In this document: in pieces, positions 32,520-34,083 of the stretch
How the letters are laid out: the number at the start of each line of letters is the position of its first letter
Position numbering within the stretch: the stretch's first letter is position 1
NCBI GenBank assembly: GCA_019113665.1
Contig: DXGW01000006.1
Location: forward strand, 1 to 34,083
DNA from: Candidatus Alistipes excrementipullorum
Lineage (GTDB): Bacteria; Bacteroidota; Bacteroidia; Bacteroidales; Rikenellaceae
Direction: 5' to 3'
Length of the DNA stretch: 34,083 nucleotides
Notes under the pieces: generated by a model
Seen by the model: the letters and a program-made list of their open reading frames with translations, nothing else
Told to the model about the DNA's origin: nothing
The model's database searches: none
Translations under genes and position numbers: made by a program

Positions 32520-32771
32520 TCATTTCGAGTAGATGAAGCCCCTGATCTTCTCGTACGAACAGCACAGCCTTTCGGCAATCTCCTCCATCGCCCGGCAGCG
32601 CGGCATGCCTTCGCGCGTAAGGCGTTCCATCTCCTCGCGTGCGACCTCGGCTTCGACGCCGCGCCGGTCGAGCAGCCCGCGGTTCCACAGGAACTCGACG
32701 GCCTCGGCCGACGACATGCCGTCGACAGCCCTGACCACATGCGTTACAAGTTCGTCACGGTATGCAGCCAT
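32520..32771 (-). CDS. Small helical phage protein of unknown function
   Basis: An 83-residue protein. The ATG at 32771 overlaps the stop of the tail gene (TGATG), so translation is coupled; an earlier ATG at 32801 is possible. It is mostly helical and charged (SSAEAVEFLWNRGLLDRRGVEAEVAREEMERL), ending CCSYEKIRGFIYSK. The Arg/Glu-rich helices could bind DNA or another virion protein. No family is recognised. Confidence 0.65.
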   Translation of the reverse strand: MAAYRDELVTHVVRAVDGMSSAEAVEFLWNRGLLDRRGVEAEVAREEMERLTREGMPRCRAMEEIAERLCCSYEKIRGFIYSK

Positions 32772-34083
32772 CACTTGTCGCCGATTTGCAGGAACGTACA
32801 CATGGCCGTGGCCTCCGACGGGTCGTAATCCTCGACGGCTTCGAGAATGAAGAGCGCCAGACGGTCGCCGTACCTCAATCTGAATACCGAGCGTATCGAC
32901 GGCACCCCATCGATGAAAGCGAAGAGCCCTTCATAGTCGGCCGGCGAGAGCCGCATGCGCAGCTTCACCCTGTTGCCGCGGTTTCTGTCGGCGAGTTCAC
33001 GGTCGTAGAACGAGTGGAGGCCCGCCGCGCCGTCGCGGTCCTCGAAACAGAGGGTGAAGGCGGCGCTGTCGGCATCACCGGCGAAATGGAACGCCGCCAG
33101 CGGATATTCGTCTCGGTTGAACGGGTATCCCCATCGTTCGCCGTCATGGAGCGGGTGCAGCCCGGCGTACCGCACGATGCGCGGCGAGAAGTTTGCGGTC
33201 TCGTCGGCGGTGTCGGCACCGGCGTCGCCCACACGCATTATCAGTGCCGATTCGGCATTGGCATACTCTCCGGCGATGTTGACCGTAGGGGCGAAGAGCG
33301 GGTTCACCGACTTGTCGTCGCCCTGGATCGTCGCCCGCGAGGTCATGTCGAAGCTCCACGATGCGAACGGAGCGTCGAGATCCGCCTCGAACTCCGAAAC
33401 CGCCTCGTCGCCTTCGAGATAGCACCACGTACGGCTCTCGTGGTCGGAGCATGCCGTCTCCTCGATGCGCATGTCGGCCGACATGTCGATCCTGTCGCTC
33501 CAGTCGTAGACCTCCGAGCGTATGAAGAAGTCGTCGTACGGTTCGATCAGGACACGTTTCCTGCGCTCGTCGGTGTAGATCCTCAGGTTGAACATCTGCA
33601 CGAGCGCCTCGATCAGCACGGCCTGGCGCACGCTGTGCTGGGCGATGTCCGAAAACTCGATCTGCGAACCGTAACCCACGGCCGACGAGAAGAGCGGCCT
33701 TACGGCCGTCTCCCTGCAGAGGGTGAACGACATGCCCGGGTCGGCGCGGTCGAAATAGATCTCATTGAAGTATTTGGGCGATGCGGGCGTAAGCTCCTCG
33801 GGCGGCGTGCGCACGACGATCTCGATTTCGGTCTGCCCCTTCTCGCCGACAAAACCGTTGTAGAGGGCCCAGTCGCCGCTGTAGTATTCGTAGAGCGTCG
33901 ATCCGGCCTCGGCCCTGAACAGCAGCGGGTTCGTGACGGTGCCGGCCCGGGGCGTCGACACCTGCGACACGCGTCCGGCCACGTCGGCCATCAGCTCCTG
34001 CTGGCCGTCGGCCGTGACCATGAGGCGGTAGACATACTTGTCGGAGTAGTCGAATATGACCAGACTGTACGAGAAGTCGGGCG
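32771..34083 (-). CDS. Phage tail/tip protein (5' end beyond the window)
   Basis: At least 437 residues. The frame stays open to the right edge, so an ATG at 34021 is internal and not a supported start. The sequence is beta-rich with repeated strand-turn pieces (EIEIVVRTPPEELTPASPKYFNEIYF; SVFRLRYGDRLALFILEAVEDY). A block MFNLRIYTDERRKRVLIEPYDDF resembles a tail-hub/baseplate protein strand region. It is placed at the start of the visible late operon. Tail identity is inferred from context and pattern, not from a family match. Confidence 0.6.
   Translation of the reverse strand, partial: PDFSYSLVIFDYSDKYVYRLMVTADGQQELMADVAGRVSQVSTPRAGTVTNPLLFRAEAGSTLYEYYSGDWALYNGFVGEKGQTEIEIVVRTPPEELTPASPKYFNEIYFDRADPGMSFTLCRETAVRPLFSSAVGYGSQIEFSDIAQHSVRQAVLIEALVQMFNLRIYTDERRKRVLIEPYDDFFIRSEVYDWSDRIDMSADMRIEETACSDHESRTWCYLEGDEAVSEFEADLDAPFASWSFDMTSRATIQGDDKSVNPLFAPTVNIAGEYANAESALIMRVGDAGADTADETANFSPRIVRYAGLHPLHDGERWGYPFNRDEYPLAAFHFAGDADSAAFTLCFEDRDGAAGLHSFYDRELADRNRGNRVKLRMRLSPADYEGLFAFIDGVPSIRSVFRLRYGDRLALFILEAVEDYDPSEATAMCTFLQIGDK

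Larger units (their letters stand above)
27338..34083 (-). mobile_element. Prophage late-gene region (partial, continues right)
   Basis: Nine or ten closely packed - strand genes encode tail, head protease, capsid, portal, head-completion, holin and lysozyme-like functions. The order is typical of a tailed phage. The left border must lie between the S4 gene (27187) and 27338. No integrase, transposase, terminase or repressor is in the window, and no tRNA target is seen. Base composition is close to that of the host, so the phage is well adapted or long resident. All reading frames are intact, which argues against a decayed remnant in this part. Confidence 0.85.

Overview
The window looks like a chromosomal segment of a GC-rich member of the Bacteroidota, most probably an Alistipes-like (Rikenellaceae) gut bacterium; this is inferred from gene content, not from a database match. 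Supporting signs are promoters of the Bacteroidetes type (TTTG, about 20 bases, TAnnTTTG), start codons without Shine-Dalgarno sequences, an outer-membrane barrel with an N-terminal carboxypeptidase-regulatory-like domain, a glycine/ornithine-lipid acyltransferase pair, a meso-diaminopimelate-type MurE, and MraY and FtsW proteins with the extra loops usual in this phylum.

Region 1 (1-5202) is the most unusual part. It is a tandem array of small exported proteins of 124-146 residues. Five are complete and the tail of a sixth enters at the left edge. They fall into two types (A and B) with different signal peptides but the same beta-sandwich-like core. An A+B pair has been duplicated (423-1307 and 1314-2213) together with an intergenic hairpin that keeps its pairing. 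The array leads into a 964-residue outer-membrane barrel protein whose N-terminal domain looks like the B-type proteins. Nothing here resembles a standard SusC/SusD locus, and I do not recognise the system.

Region 2 (5300-15690) is ordinary core genome on the + strand: ribosomal protein L25 and peptidyl-tRNA hydrolase; a ComEC-like channel protein overlapping a THUMP-like methyltransferase; a YihY-type membrane protein, a DUF2520 Rossmann protein and KdsC (Kdo/LPS synthesis) in an overlapping run; then metY-metX-hom, which convert aspartate semialdehyde through O-acetylhomoserine to homocysteine.

Region 3 (15848-17574, - strand) is a two-gene lipid operon, a PlsC-like acyltransferase followed by a GNAT-fold acyltransferase, matching the glsA/glsB or olsA/olsB aminoacyl-lipid pair. 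It is divergent from Region 4 (17665-27187), the division and cell-wall cluster rsmH-ftsL-ftsI-murE-mraY-murD-ftsW followed by an S4-domain RNA-binding protein. The usual continuation (murG, murC, ftsQ, ftsA, ftsZ) is not in the window.

Region 4 ends facing Region 5 (about 27338-34083, - strand), the late genes of a tailed prophage. In transcription order these are a tail protein (cut by the right edge), a small protein, a ClpP-like head protease, the major capsid protein, an unknown protein, a portal protein, a head-completion-like protein, a holin and a lysozyme-like protein. Terminase, integrase/transposase and lysogeny genes lie outside the window. No rRNA, tRNA, CRISPR array or IS element was seen, and there is no gene-free stretch longer than about 300 bases.
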